Source of the DNA: an uncultured Roseobacter sp.
Lineage (GTDB): Bacteria; Pseudomonadota; Alphaproteobacteria; Rhodobacterales; Rhodobacteraceae
Assembly (NCBI RefSeq): GCF_947495025.1
Contig: NZ_CANLXG010000001.1
Location: forward strand, 1,178,001 to 1,242,000
DNA: 64,000 bases
Direction of reading: 5' to 3'
Shown here piece by piece: positions 36,469 through 44,970 of the stretch. How positions within the stretch are numbered: the stretch's first letter is position 1; each line of letters opens with the position of its first letter. The position numbers and the translations under genes are program-made. The notes beneath the pieces are model-generated. The model had not been told where the DNA came from. It worked only from the letters and a program-made list of their open reading frames with translations, and did not search any database.

Positions 36469-36482
36469 TGCAAGCGCTTACA
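36469..36482. promoter_or_regulatory. LacI-type operator 2
   Basis: TGCAAGCGCTTACA, centred 22 bases (two helical turns) from operator 1 and its mirror image. The pair lies 82 bases before the hpsN start and 75-110 bases before the lacI start, so a LacI protein can occupy both on the same face and repress divergently. Confidence 0.75.
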
Positions 36483-36563
36483 CGATACAGGACAACAGAA
36501 GAATCTGCGGCACACCATCGGCCCGGACACTTCGAACACCTGCACGACCAGGGAGGTATGCAA

Positions 36564-37871
36564 ATGGCCCGTGACTATCTGAAAAAAGCAACCAAGACCG
36601 CAATGACGGACGCTGGCGATGTCCGCGAGACAGTCCAGGGCATTCTGGCCGACATCGAAGCGGGTGGCGACGCGGAAGCCCTGCGCTATGCAGAGAAATT
36701 CGACAACTATCAGGGCAGCATTATCCTGAGCGCCGAAGAGATCGAGGCGGCCAGTCGTCAGGTATCGCAAAAGCTCAAGGATGACATCGCGTTCGCCCAT
36801 GACAACGTGCGCCGGTTTGCCGAAGTTCAGAAATCCACGATGACTGACGTCGAACTGGAAGTGGTTCCCGGCCTGATCGCTGGTCAGAAAGCCATCCCGG
36901 TCCGTGCGGCCGGCTGTTATGTGCCCGGCGGACGTTACAGCCACATCGCCAGCGCCATCATGACGGTCACAACGGCCAAGGTTGCCGGTTGCCAGCACAT
37001 CACTGCCTGCTCGCCGCCCCGCCCCGGCGTCGGTATCGCACCAGCGATTATCTATGCAGCGAACCTGTGTGGCGCGGACAAGATCCTGTCCATGGGGGGT
37101 GTCCAGGGCGTCGCAGCCATGACTTTCGGGCTCTTCGATCTGCCAAAGGCAGACATTCTCGTCGGCCCCGGCAACCAGTTTGTGGCCGAGGCAAAACGCA
37201 TTCTCTTTGGTCGCGTTGGCATCGACATGATCGCCGGACCGACCGACAGCCTTATCCTCGCAGACGAAACTGCAGATCCGTTCATCGTGGCAACCGATCT
37301 CGTCGGCCAGGCCGAGCACGGCTATAACTCGCCCGTCTGGCTGGTCACGGACGACCGTGCGCTGGCAGAAAAAGTCATGGAAATCGTGCCCGGTCTGATC
37401 GCTGACCTGCCGGAGCTCAACCGCGCCAACGCAGAAGCGGCATGGCGCGACTATGCCGAAGTGATCGTCTGTGCCGACCGCGAGGAAATGGCAGCCTGCT
37501 CTGACGACTATGCGCCGGAGCACCTGACCGTTCAGGCCGAAGACCTGCCCTGGTGGCTGGAACGTCTGCAGTGCTATGGCTCGCTCTTTCTGGGCGAAGA
37601 GACGACTGTCGCCTTCGGTGACAAGGCATCAGGTACCAACCACGTGCTGCCCACATCGCAGTCCGCGAAATATACCGGCGGCCTTTCTGTGCACAAATAC
37701 ATGAAAATCGTCACCTGGCAGCGCGCTACACGCGATGGTGCAAAACCTGTCGCGGAGGCCACAGCACGGATTTCCCGGCTTGAGGGTATGGAGGGTCATG
37801 CCCGCACGGCGGACGCCCGTCTGCACAAGTATTTCCCCCAGGAAAACTTCGACCTTTCAGCGGCCGACTGA
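36564..37871 (+). CDS. hpsN: Sulfopropanediol 3-dehydrogenase HpsN
   Basis: A 435-residue histidinol-dehydrogenase-fold zinc enzyme that oxidises (R)-2,3-dihydroxypropane-1-sulfonate (DHPS) to (R)-3-sulfolactate. Seen: VRAAGCYVPGGRYSHIAS, GPGNQFVAEAKRILFG, AGPTDSLILADETADPF, metal-site DLVGQAEHGYNSPVW (Gln and His), DDYAPEHLTV and GTNHVLPTSQSAKYTGGLSV. True HisD has GPSE where this has GPTD, and the neighbours are sulfonate genes, not his genes. The start at 36564 is set by GGGAGG 7 bases upstream; an ATG at 36558 is too close to that site. Confidence 0.93.
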   Translation: MARDYLKKATKTAMTDAGDVRETVQGILADIEAGGDAEALRYAEKFDNYQGSIILSAEEIEAASRQVSQKLKDDIAFAHDNVRRFAEVQKSTMTDVELEVVPGLIAGQKAIPVRAAGCYVPGGRYSHIASAIMTVTTAKVAGCQHITACSPPRPGVGIAPAIIYAANLCGADKILSMGGVQGVAAMTFGLFDLPKADILVGPGNQFVAEAKRILFGRVGIDMIAGPTDSLILADETADPFIVATDLVGQAEHGYNSPVWLVTDDRALAEKVMEIVPGLIADLPELNRANAEAAWRDYAEVIVCADREEMAACSDDYAPEHLTVQAEDLPWWLERLQCYGSLFLGEETTVAFGDKASGTNHVLPTSQSAKYTGGLSVHKYMKIVTWQRATRDGAKPVAEATARISRLEGMEGHARTADARLHKYFPQENFDLSAAD

Positions 37872-37875
37872 TCAG

Positions 37876-38628
37876 ATGAGTGCGCTCTTTGATGTCAGCG
37901 GACGCGTGGTGTGCGTGACCGGCGCGAGCAGTGGGCTGGGCCGACAGGCCGCAACCCTGCTCGCAGGCGCAGGCGCGCGCGTCGTGGGTATCGCCCGGCG
38001 GGCGGATGCTCTCGCCGAATGGTCTGCCAAAGCCACCGGCGAGACTGCGGCGATCACGGGCGATCTTGCCGACCGCTCTGCCATCGAAGACATCGCACGG
38101 GCCGCCGCCGAACCCTTTGGCGCACCGGACATTCTGATCAACGCCGCGGGAATCAACACGCGCCAGAACGCAGATGATGTCACGGCAGATGGCTGGGACG
38201 TCACACTGAACCTGAACCTTGCCGCACCGTTTTTCCTGGCCCGGGCCATGGTGCCGGCCATGAAAAAACGCGGCTGGGGGCGGATCATCAATTTCGCCTC
38301 GCTTCAGTCGCGCCGCGCCTTTGCAAATGGCATCGCCTATGGTGCTTCCAAGGGTGGTGTCGAACAGATGACCCGCGCCATGGCAGAAGCCTGGTCGCCG
38401 GATGGTGTGACTGCCAACGCCGTCGCACCCGGTTTCTTTCGCACCGAACTGACGGGGCCGGTATTTGCAGATCCGGTTCTGTCGAAACGCAATGCCGATC
38501 AGACCTGTATCGGGCGCAACGGCGAGCCGAGCGATCTGGACGGACCACTGATGTTCTTCTGCGCATCTGCATCTGATTATGTGACCGGGCAGGTTCTCTT
38601 TGTGGACGGGGGGTTCACCGCAAAATGA
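37876..38628 (+). CDS. hpsO: DHPS 2-dehydrogenase HpsO (SDR family)
   Basis: A 250-residue short-chain dehydrogenase: cofactor motif TGASSGLGRQAA (residues 15-26), NAAGINTRQNA, catalytic Ser in NFASLQSRRAF and Tyr-x-x-x-Lys in AYGASKGG. With HpsP it interconverts the two DHPS enantiomers through a 2-keto intermediate so that HpsN can use both. It starts 4 bases after hpsN and overlaps hpsP by four bases. Confidence 0.88.
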   Translation: MSALFDVSGRVVCVTGASSGLGRQAATLLAGAGARVVGIARRADALAEWSAKATGETAAITGDLADRSAIEDIARAAAEPFGAPDILINAAGINTRQNADDVTADGWDVTLNLNLAAPFFLARAMVPAMKKRGWGRIINFASLQSRRAFANGIAYGASKGGVEQMTRAMAEAWSPDGVTANAVAPGFFRTELTGPVFADPVLSKRNADQTCIGRNGEPSDLDGPLMFFCASASDYVTGQVLFVDGGFTAK

Positions 38629-39632
38629 AAGCACTGGTTTACACTGACGTGGAGCAGCTCACCTATCAGGACCGGCCCATGCCTGTTCCAGCAAACGGTG
38701 AACATCTGATCCGTATTGAGGCTTCGGGCATCTGTGGCTCGGACATGCACGCCTTTCTCGGGCATGATGCCCGGCGCCCCGCCCCGCTGACACTGGGCCA
38801 CGAAGCCGCCGGCGTGATTGTGGGCGGCGCACGCGACGGTGACCGGGTCACCATCAACCCGCTGGTTGCCTGCCAGACCTGTGAATTCTGCGCAACGGGC
38901 CGCGAGAACCTCTGCCCGAACCGCCAGATAATCTCCATGCCGCCGCGCGAAGGTGCTTTTGCCGCATATGTGGCCATGCCGGAGCGCAATCTGGTCACTG
39001 TACCCGACGGTGTCGATCTGCGTCATGCAGCACTTGCGGAACCGATTGCCTGTGGCTGGCATGCGGTGCGTCTGGGGCGTGCTGTCCTGGGCGGCGATCT
39101 TTCGGGGCGCAGGTGTGTCGTGATCGGCGGAGGTGCGATAGGCGTGGGTGCGGCCCTGTCGCTGCGCGCACAGGGCGCGACCGACATTTCACTCATTGAA
39201 CCGAATGACCTGCGGCGCGCGCGCCTCGAAGAGGTTGACGGTTTCAGTGCCCATGCGCCCGGCGCTCCTGACGCACCGGCCGATGGCAGTGCCGATCTGA
39301 TCGTGGATGGTGTGGGCTATGCCGCAACACGCGCGGCTGCCAGTGCACTTGCAAAGCCGGGCGGCGTGATTGCGCATATCGGTCTGGGCGAGGACACCGG
39401 TGGCCTCGATGTGCGGCGGATGACCCTGCAGGAAATCACCTTTATCGGTACCTATACCTACACGCCGCAGGACTTCCGGGAAACCGCCGCTGCGATTTTT
39501 GACGGGAGCCTCGGCACCCTTGACTGGATCGAAACGCGCCCTCTGGCCGTAGGCCAGCAGGCTTTCCAGGACATTCGATCGGGTGTGGTTGCCGCACCCA
39601 AAATCATTCTGATCCCCGAACACGAGGAGTAA
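38625..39632 (+). CDS. hpsP: DHPS 2-dehydrogenase HpsP (zinc MDR family)
   Basis: A 335-residue zinc-binding medium-chain dehydrogenase. Zinc site SGICGSDMHAFLGHDARR and LGHEAAGVIVGG, structural cysteines in CQTCEFCATGRENLC, Rossmann motif VVIGGGAIGVGAALSL (about 165-180). HpsP is the partner of HpsO in DHPS racemisation in the characterised Cupriavidus pathway. It overlaps hpsO by four bases and precedes comD by 6 bases. Confidence 0.87.
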   Translation: MKALVYTDVEQLTYQDRPMPVPANGEHLIRIEASGICGSDMHAFLGHDARRPAPLTLGHEAAGVIVGGARDGDRVTINPLVACQTCEFCATGRENLCPNRQIISMPPREGAFAAYVAMPERNLVTVPDGVDLRHAALAEPIACGWHAVRLGRAVLGGDLSGRRCVVIGGGAIGVGAALSLRAQGATDISLIEPNDLRRARLEEVDGFSAHAPGAPDAPADGSADLIVDGVGYAATRAAASALAKPGGVIAHIGLGEDTGGLDVRRMTLQEITFIGTYTYTPQDFRETAAAIFDGSLGTLDWIETRPLAVGQQAFQDIRSGVVAAPKIILIPEHEE

Positions 39633-39638
39633 TCAAAC

Positions 39639-40145
39639 GTGTCCATCAGTTCCAAGATTGTGGACGATTTCGTCGCCGAAGGCGTTGAATTCATTACCAC
39701 AGTACCCTGTAAACAGCTCGCTGGCGTCATCGACGAAGTCGAAGCACGTCCGGAAATCCACCACGTGCCTTCGAACAAGGAAGACGAAGGCATGGGGCTG
39801 TGCGCCGGTGCCTTTATGGGCGGCAAAAAGCCCGCGATCATCATGCAGAACACAGCGATCGGTGTGACTATCAACACGCTGGCTACGCTGACACAGTTCT
39901 ACCGGATGCCATTGCCGATGCTGATCTCGTATCGCGGTGAACTGCGCGAGCCGGTTTCCTGCCAGGTCGAAATGGCGGTTCACACCAAGGCGCTGCTGAA
40001 CCAGATGCTCATCCCGACGTACCACTTCCACAAGGAAGCAGATGCAGCCGAGCTGCCCGAAATTCTGAAATACTGCTTTATGTCCAACAAACCTGTGGCG
40101 ATCCTGACGGATGCGTCCTTCTGGGGAGGCTACGGCGACCAATGA
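39639..40145 (+). CDS. comD: Sulfopyruvate decarboxylase subunit alpha
   Basis: A 168-residue TPP-enzyme PYR-domain subunit. EFITTVPCKQLAGVIDEVEA, HHVPSNKEDEGMGLCAGAFM with the catalytic-base Glu (NKEDEG), MQNTAIGVTINTLATL. Decarboxylates 3-sulfopyruvate to sulfoacetaldehyde together with ComE. It starts with GTG after an AGGAG ribosome site and overlaps comE by four bases. The split alpha/beta form distinguishes it from one-chain phosphonopyruvate decarboxylase. Confidence 0.9.
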   Translation: MSISSKIVDDFVAEGVEFITTVPCKQLAGVIDEVEARPEIHHVPSNKEDEGMGLCAGAFMGGKKPAIIMQNTAIGVTINTLATLTQFYRMPLPMLISYRGELREPVSCQVEMAVHTKALLNQMLIPTYHFHKEADAAELPEILKYCFMSNKPVAILTDASFWGGYGDQ

Positions 40146-40696
40146 TCCGTTCTGATATCCTTCGTGAAATCGCGCCGATCCTCCGGGATCAGCTTGTTGT
40201 CTGCAACATCGGTCTGCCCAGCCAGGAGCTGCACATGATCGACGACAACGCCAAAAACTTTTACATGCTCGGCACGATGGGCCTGTCATCTTCCATCGGT
40301 CTCGGCCTTGCCATGGCGCAGGACAAAACAGTCATCTCCATCGACGGTGACGGCTCGGTCCTGACGAATTTCGGCACACTGCCGACGATCGCAAACAACG
40401 TGACCGACAACTACATCCTGCTCATCATCGACAACGGCTCCTATGGCTCGACCGGTGACCAGCCGACATACGCGGGCAAGAAGACAAAGCTTGAGGATGT
40501 CGCAAAGGCCTGTGGCTGCGAGAACGTTGTCACCTGTGCCGCCGAAGACACCGGTACAGTTCTGCAGGCTGCAATCGACAGCAGGCAGATGACGATCATC
40601 GTCGCCAAATGTGAGAGCGGCAACATCAAGCTGCCTGTGATCACGATTGACCCGGTGGTGATCCGCCACCGCTTCATGGAAGCGGTAAAGGCTTAA
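40142..40696 (+). CDS. comE: Sulfopyruvate decarboxylase subunit beta
   Basis: A 184-residue TPP-binding subunit. CNIGLPSQELHMIDDNAKNF, YMLGTMGLSSSIGLGLAMAQ, and the thiamine diphosphate motif SIDGDGSVLTNFGTLPTIAN (GDGS, about 75-78, through about 90) closing with LLIIDNGSYGSTGDQPTY. It complements ComD. Product sulfoacetaldehyde would be passed to Xsc, which is not encoded in this window. Confidence 0.92.
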   Translation: MIRSDILREIAPILRDQLVVCNIGLPSQELHMIDDNAKNFYMLGTMGLSSSIGLGLAMAQDKTVISIDGDGSVLTNFGTLPTIANNVTDNYILLIIDNGSYGSTGDQPTYAGKKTKLEDVAKACGCENVVTCAAEDTGTVLQAAIDSRQMTIIVAKCESGNIKLPVITIDPVVIRHRFMEAVKA

Positions 40697-40702
40697 GAAC
40701 CC

Positions 40703-41812
40703 GTGGGAGGGGCGAATGCCATCCACTCCTACGCGGATGCGCGGCGTCTGGCACGCCGCCGTCTGCCGTGGATGGTGTTCGACTATATTGACGGGGCGGC
40801 CGGAGAAGGTGTGGCGGAAGCCCGCAATCTGGCCGCCCTGCGCGACATCACGCTGGAGCCGCGCGTTCTGGTCAATGTGACCGAACGTGACATCGGCAGT
40901 ACGGTCTTTGATCACGCAGGCAAGGTGCCCTTTGGCATCAGCCCGATGGGCATGTGCAATCTGTCCGGGCCGGGTGCGGATATCATGCTGGCGCGGATTG
41001 CCGCAAAACATCAGGTTCCCTGTGGCGTGTCCACCGTGGCGTCGACCTCGCTTGAAACGATGATCGAGGAAGCCGACGGTCACGCCTGGTTCCAGCTGTA
41101 TTTTTCCGGCGATGGCAGCGGGACAACAAAACTTGTCGAACGCGCAAAAGCGGCCGGTTACAAAACACTGATCATGACGCTGGATGTGCCTGAAGTCGGG
41201 CGGCGGCCGCGCGAGTTGCGGCGCGGGTTCAAGATGCCGTTCCGGATCGGGCCGATGCAGTTTATCGACTTTGCGCTGCACCCGCAGTGGTCGATCTCCA
41301 GCCTGCTCTCAGGCGCGCCGGATCTTGCGAATTTCAAAGCACCGGGTTTCACCTTTGACCGGACCGAGAGCCGGGCACTGGCCGACTGGGATTTCCTCAA
41401 AAGGCTGCGGGATCAGTGGGATGGTAATCTGGTCGCCAAGGGCGTTACTCATGTCGATGATGCCGTGCGTCTGCAAAAGGAAGGCGTCGATGCCATTCAG
41501 GTTTCCAGCCACGGTGGCAGGCAACTGGACAGCGCACCTCCGCCCATACTGGCGCTGCAGGCGATCCGCCAGGCGCTTGGACCCGACTATCCGCTGTTCT
41601 ACGACACCGGAATGCGTTCCGGTGAGGACGTCATAAAAGCCTATATGATGGGCGCAGATTTCGTCTTTTTCGGCCGCGCGATGCAGTTCGCGATTGCCGC
41701 CGGTGGCCGCGACGGGCTGTCCGCCTTCTGGAAGCTGATCGCGGATGAGGCCAGTCTGACCCTCGCGCAGATGGGCCGGGTCAGTATGCCGGGTCCGGGG
41801 ACGCGTTTCTGA
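40703..41812 (+). CDS. slcD: FMN-dependent sulfolactate dehydrogenase (alpha-hydroxy-acid oxidase family)
   Basis: A 369-residue FMN barrel enzyme. RRLPWMVFDYIDGAAGEGVA, PFGISPMGMCNL, AWFQLYFSGDGSGTTKLVER, LVAKGVTHVDDAVRLQKEGV (FMN Lys), VSSHGGRQLDSAPPP with the catalytic His and Arg, FYDTGMRSGEDVIKA. In Roseovarius SlcD oxidises sulfolactate to sulfopyruvate, linking HpsN to ComDE, so I assign it the same role. The only in-frame start is GTG 40703, directly before a GGGAGG; a stop closes the frame 9 bases upstream (40694-40696), so translation depends on this weak context. Confidence 0.85.
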   Translation: MGGANAIHSYADARRLARRRLPWMVFDYIDGAAGEGVAEARNLAALRDITLEPRVLVNVTERDIGSTVFDHAGKVPFGISPMGMCNLSGPGADIMLARIAAKHQVPCGVSTVASTSLETMIEEADGHAWFQLYFSGDGSGTTKLVERAKAAGYKTLIMTLDVPEVGRRPRELRRGFKMPFRIGPMQFIDFALHPQWSISSLLSGAPDLANFKAPGFTFDRTESRALADWDFLKRLRDQWDGNLVAKGVTHVDDAVRLQKEGVDAIQVSSHGGRQLDSAPPPILALQAIRQALGPDYPLFYDTGMRSGEDVIKAYMMGADFVFFGRAMQFAIAAGGRDGLSAFWKLIADEASLTLAQMGRVSMPGPGTRF

Positions 41813-42482
41813 TCACCCCTGCGACGCGCAGGGCAATGGCGCGACTGCCTTTCCGGGACGGGTGCACCATATCGTCATCATGATAGGAACGATCGCCGAA
41901 CGGCACCAGATCCTTCATCGACACAAACCAGAAGTTTTCATCGGTCGCGGCCCGTCTGGCCAGACGCGCTTCGATTTCGTCACCCTCTTCCCGGCAGTGT
42001 TCAAAACCTGAACGCACTCCCGGGCTGCGCAGGTATCCGACCCAGATCACCCGTGCGCCGGCGGTCTGTGCCCGGTCGATGATGTCCGGAATTGCGCCGG
42101 TGCTGCCATCAGCCGAAATCATGCGGTTGATCCTGCGGTCGCAGAACGCACAGGCGCAGCTCATCCAAAGGTCATTTCCGCCACCGTTGAGGATAACCCA
42201 GTCCCAGTCGGCCGGAACGTATTGCTTGGAGATATTCATGCCCAGCGCCCCGGTGATCGGCAACCGGTAAAAGATGCGTGCCCCCGGCACAGAGCGATCT
42301 ATAACCGGTTCATTGAGAATCTGCTCGATCACGTCCGACACTGAATTGTCCGAGCCGTCGTGCCAGGCGAGCATGGAATCCCCCATGGTCAGAATGCGCG
42401 CGGGCTGATCGTTACTGACCTGTTCCGTACATCCCGCCAGCAGAGCAAATGTTACGCAGACTGATATGAGAAAACGGATCAT
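41781..42482 (-). CDS. SGNH/GDSL hydrolase family lipoprotein
   Basis: A 233-residue exported protein: signal MIRFLISVCVTFALLAGCTE with a lipobox (LAGC). SGNH blocks: TMGDSMLAWHDG (Ser), PGARIFYRL (Gly), NGGGNDLWMS (Asn), DDMVHPSRKGSRAIA (Asp-x-x-His). Such hydrolases remove acyl or acetyl groups from lipids or glycans. Its 3' end overlaps the converging slcD gene by 32 bases. Confidence 0.83.
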   Translation of the reverse strand: MIRFLISVCVTFALLAGCTEQVSNDQPARILTMGDSMLAWHDGSDNSVSDVIEQILNEPVIDRSVPGARIFYRLPITGALGMNISKQYVPADWDWVILNGGGNDLWMSCACAFCDRRINRMISADGSTGAIPDIIDRAQTAGARVIWVGYLRSPGVRSGFEHCREEGDEIEARLARRAATDENFWFVSMKDLVPFGDRSYHDDDMVHPSRKGSRAIALRVAGVIRNASPDPAY

Positions 42483-42662
42483 TCTAATCCCCGGCACCAG
42501 GTCACAAAGCCCAAGCCTATGGCCTGCGCCGCAGATCACCAAGCCTGCGGCGACATTGATTAACAACTGGTTAACAGTAAGTCGTGATCAGCGGTGATCT
42601 TGACAGCATCAGAAACAGACAGGCACAAGGTGCCTTCGCCCGGGCATGATAAAGGATGCAGC

Positions 42663-44258
42663 ATGAAGCTACGCGACACACACCACTACCCTTCGCGCCG
42701 GTCAGCAGTAACAGCAGATAATGTCGTGGCCACCTCGCAGCCGCTGGCGGCTCAGGCCGGTCTGTCGATGCTGGCGCGTGGTGGAAACGCCGCAGATGCG
42801 GCCATCGCAACCGCGATCACACTTACACTGGTTGAACCCACCGGAAACGGCGTGGGCTCGGACGCATTTGCCATTCTTTGGGACGGCGAAGAACTGCACG
42901 GGCTGAATGCTTCCGGCCGCTCTCCTGCCGGCTGGACGCCAGAGCGTTTTGCCGGTCTGCAGGAAATGCCATTTCACGGGTGGGAGAGCGTTACCGTGCC
43001 GGGTGCCGTGTCCGGCTGGGTCGCCGTCTCGGAACGTTTCGGCAAACTGCCTTTCGCAGAGCTGTTTGCCCCGGCGATTGCGCTGGCGGAAAACGGCTTT
43101 CTCGTCACGCCGAAAATCGCGGCACTCTGGGCCCGTGCTGCGGGGCAACTGGCCGGGCAGCCAGGCTTTGCGGAAACCTTTTTGCCGGACGGCATCGCTC
43201 CGGCGGCCGGCACCCGTTTCCGGAATGCACCGCTGGCCAAAACGCTGCGCCTGATTGCACAGACGAAAGGCAGATCGTTTTACGAGGGTGAACTCGCCCA
43301 GGCCATAACCGGTTTCGCGGCAGAGCATGATGCAGCACTCACCATGGCAGATATGGCTGCTCACCGGGCAGACTGGTGCGGTACAATAAGCCGTTCTTTC
43401 GCTGGTACTGAACTGCATGAAATTCCACCGAACGGCCAGGGAATCGCGGCACTGATGGGCCTTGGTATTCTTGAACATACACCAGTTCGCGAACTGGGTG
43501 CGGATAACCCGCTGGCCTTTCATTTTCAGATCGAAGCGATGAAACTGGCGCTGGCTGATGCAGAGGCCTACGTTGCCGATCCCGGGCACATGAACGACAC
43601 AACGGCCGACCATATGCTGAGCGACGCCTATCTGAAGGCGCGCGCCGGTCTGATCGATCCCGCAAAGGCTCAGAACTTTGGTGCGGGCGCCCCGAAACAT
43701 GGGGGAACAGTTTACCTTACGGCAGCGGATGCGTCTGGCATGATGGTGTCTTTCATCCAGTCGAATTATGCCGGGTTTGGTTCAGGTGTCGCCGTACCGG
43801 GCACCGGCATTCATCTGCAGAACCGGGGCGCAGGCTTTTCGCTTGATCCCGCAAGCCAGAACAGGGTCGGTCCCGCGAAGCGGCCCTTTCACACGATCAT
43901 CCCCGGGTTTCTGATGGGCGATGACGGGCCATTGATGAGTTTCGGCGTCATGGGCGGACCTATGCAGGCCCAGGGGCATGTCCAGATGGTGCTCAGAACC
44001 CGGGTCTGGGGGCAGGATCCGCAGATGGCCGTGGACGCCCCGCGCTGGCGTGTGACCGAAGGCATGGGGGTGGCGATAGAAGACACAATGCCTGAGGCAA
44101 CGCTGTCGGCGCTTCGGGCCATGGGTCACGGGATTTCGCTGGAAACGCCGGACAATGCTTTTGGCTTTGGTGGTGCTCAGCTGATCTGCCGGCTGCCGGA
44201 GGGCGGGTATGCAGCGGGTTCCGACCCGCGTAAAGACGGTGCAGCGGTCGGCTTCTGA
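42663..44258 (+). CDS. ggt: Gamma-glutamyltransferase family protein
   Basis: A 531-residue Ntn hydrolase, cleaved autocatalytically between large and small subunits at the nucleophilic threonine in KHGGTVYLTAADASG (about residue 362). Also ARGGNAADAAIATAITLTLV, the VEPTGNGVGSDAFA segment, and MSFGVMGGPMQAQGHVQM near the C-terminus. No signal peptide: an ordinary cytosolic start (MKLRDTHHYPSRRSAVT), as in many marine GGT-like enzymes active on gamma-glutamyl amides. AAGGA is 7 bases before the ATG. Confidence 0.87.
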   Translation: MKLRDTHHYPSRRSAVTADNVVATSQPLAAQAGLSMLARGGNAADAAIATAITLTLVEPTGNGVGSDAFAILWDGEELHGLNASGRSPAGWTPERFAGLQEMPFHGWESVTVPGAVSGWVAVSERFGKLPFAELFAPAIALAENGFLVTPKIAALWARAAGQLAGQPGFAETFLPDGIAPAAGTRFRNAPLAKTLRLIAQTKGRSFYEGELAQAITGFAAEHDAALTMADMAAHRADWCGTISRSFAGTELHEIPPNGQGIAALMGLGILEHTPVRELGADNPLAFHFQIEAMKLALADAEAYVADPGHMNDTTADHMLSDAYLKARAGLIDPAKAQNFGAGAPKHGGTVYLTAADASGMMVSFIQSNYAGFGSGVAVPGTGIHLQNRGAGFSLDPASQNRVGPAKRPFHTIIPGFLMGDDGPLMSFGVMGGPMQAQGHVQMVLRTRVWGQDPQMAVDAPRWRVTEGMGVAIEDTMPEATLSALRAMGHGISLETPDNAFGFGGAQLICRLPEGGYAAGSDPRKDGAAVGF

Positions 44259-44325
44259 CCATATGTGGCTGGTGGCCGACACGCCAGGAGCAGGGACCAG
44301 CTGCGGTTGTGCCGCCCGGTGCAGT

Positions 44326-44970
44326 TCAGGTTTCGACACCCGGCTTGTGGCTGTCTGATATTTCCTGTGTTTGCCGGCGCATTGTCAGGTCACGTGAAGG
44401 GTCGCCCCTGCCCGCCGCAACCCGGTCGGCAAAAGACGTTACCCAGTTAAAAGCATAAAGTGCGCCATCCAGAAGATGTGACCTGTCCGCTTCTTTTCGT
44501 CCGAATGCCTCCATCTCGGTGGCCATCTGCCGCCAGGTGTCAGCGCGTACCGGTAATCCGAAAAATGCCGCGGGCACCCCTGGTAAAAAAAGCGAGGTTC
44601 TGCGGGCAATTACATTTCCGCCAAAACCGGACCCGTGGCAGACGTACAGCACGCCCAGGAGAAATGGCGCACCATGATGGTCCGGGATGCAAAAATGCGA
44701 CCCGGGCCGCTCAGATCGCCGGCACCCGATATCCGCGCGCAGCGCCGACGTTTGCCGCCGCAGATGAAACTGCCCGAACAGGCCGGACTGCATACGCCGT
44801 TCCTCGGCTCCGGAAAACAGGTGGAAAAACACTTCTATCGCGTCAAAATAACTCTGCTCGCTCAGATCATGCCGCAAAAGCGCTGCAAAAACAGGATGAT
44901 CGTGCAGCGCTTCGTGTGCCATGCGTGTCTGCGCGGCCACCCAGTGCCGTACCGGGGATTGCGCGGTCAC
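44326..44970 (-). CDS. bphO: Biliverdin-producing haem oxygenase
   Basis: A 214-residue haem oxygenase of the BphO type: TRMAHEALHDHPVFAALLR with the proximal haem histidine, PFLLGVLYVCHGSGFGGNVI (the distal helix, GxxGG-like), and a C-terminal helix with ALYAFNWVTSFADRV. It opens haem to biliverdin, the chromophore of the adjacent phytochrome. The GTG at 44970 overlaps the bphP stop (GTGA), so the pair is translationally coupled. Confidence 0.85.
   Translation of the reverse strand: MTAQSPVRHWVAAQTRMAHEALHDHPVFAALLRHDLSEQSYFDAIEVFFHLFSGAEERRMQSGLFGQFHLRRQTSALRADIGCRRSERPGSHFCIPDHHGAPFLLGVLYVCHGSGFGGNVIARRTSLFLPGVPAAFFGLPVRADTWRQMATEMEAFGRKEADRSHLLDGALYAFNWVTSFADRVAAGRGDPSRDLTMRRQTQEISDSHKPGVET

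Noticed and set aside
36564..37871. Histidinol dehydrogenase (hisD)
   Set aside because: The GPTD loop differs from the GPSE of true HisD, and all neighbours are sulfonate genes, matching hpsN.
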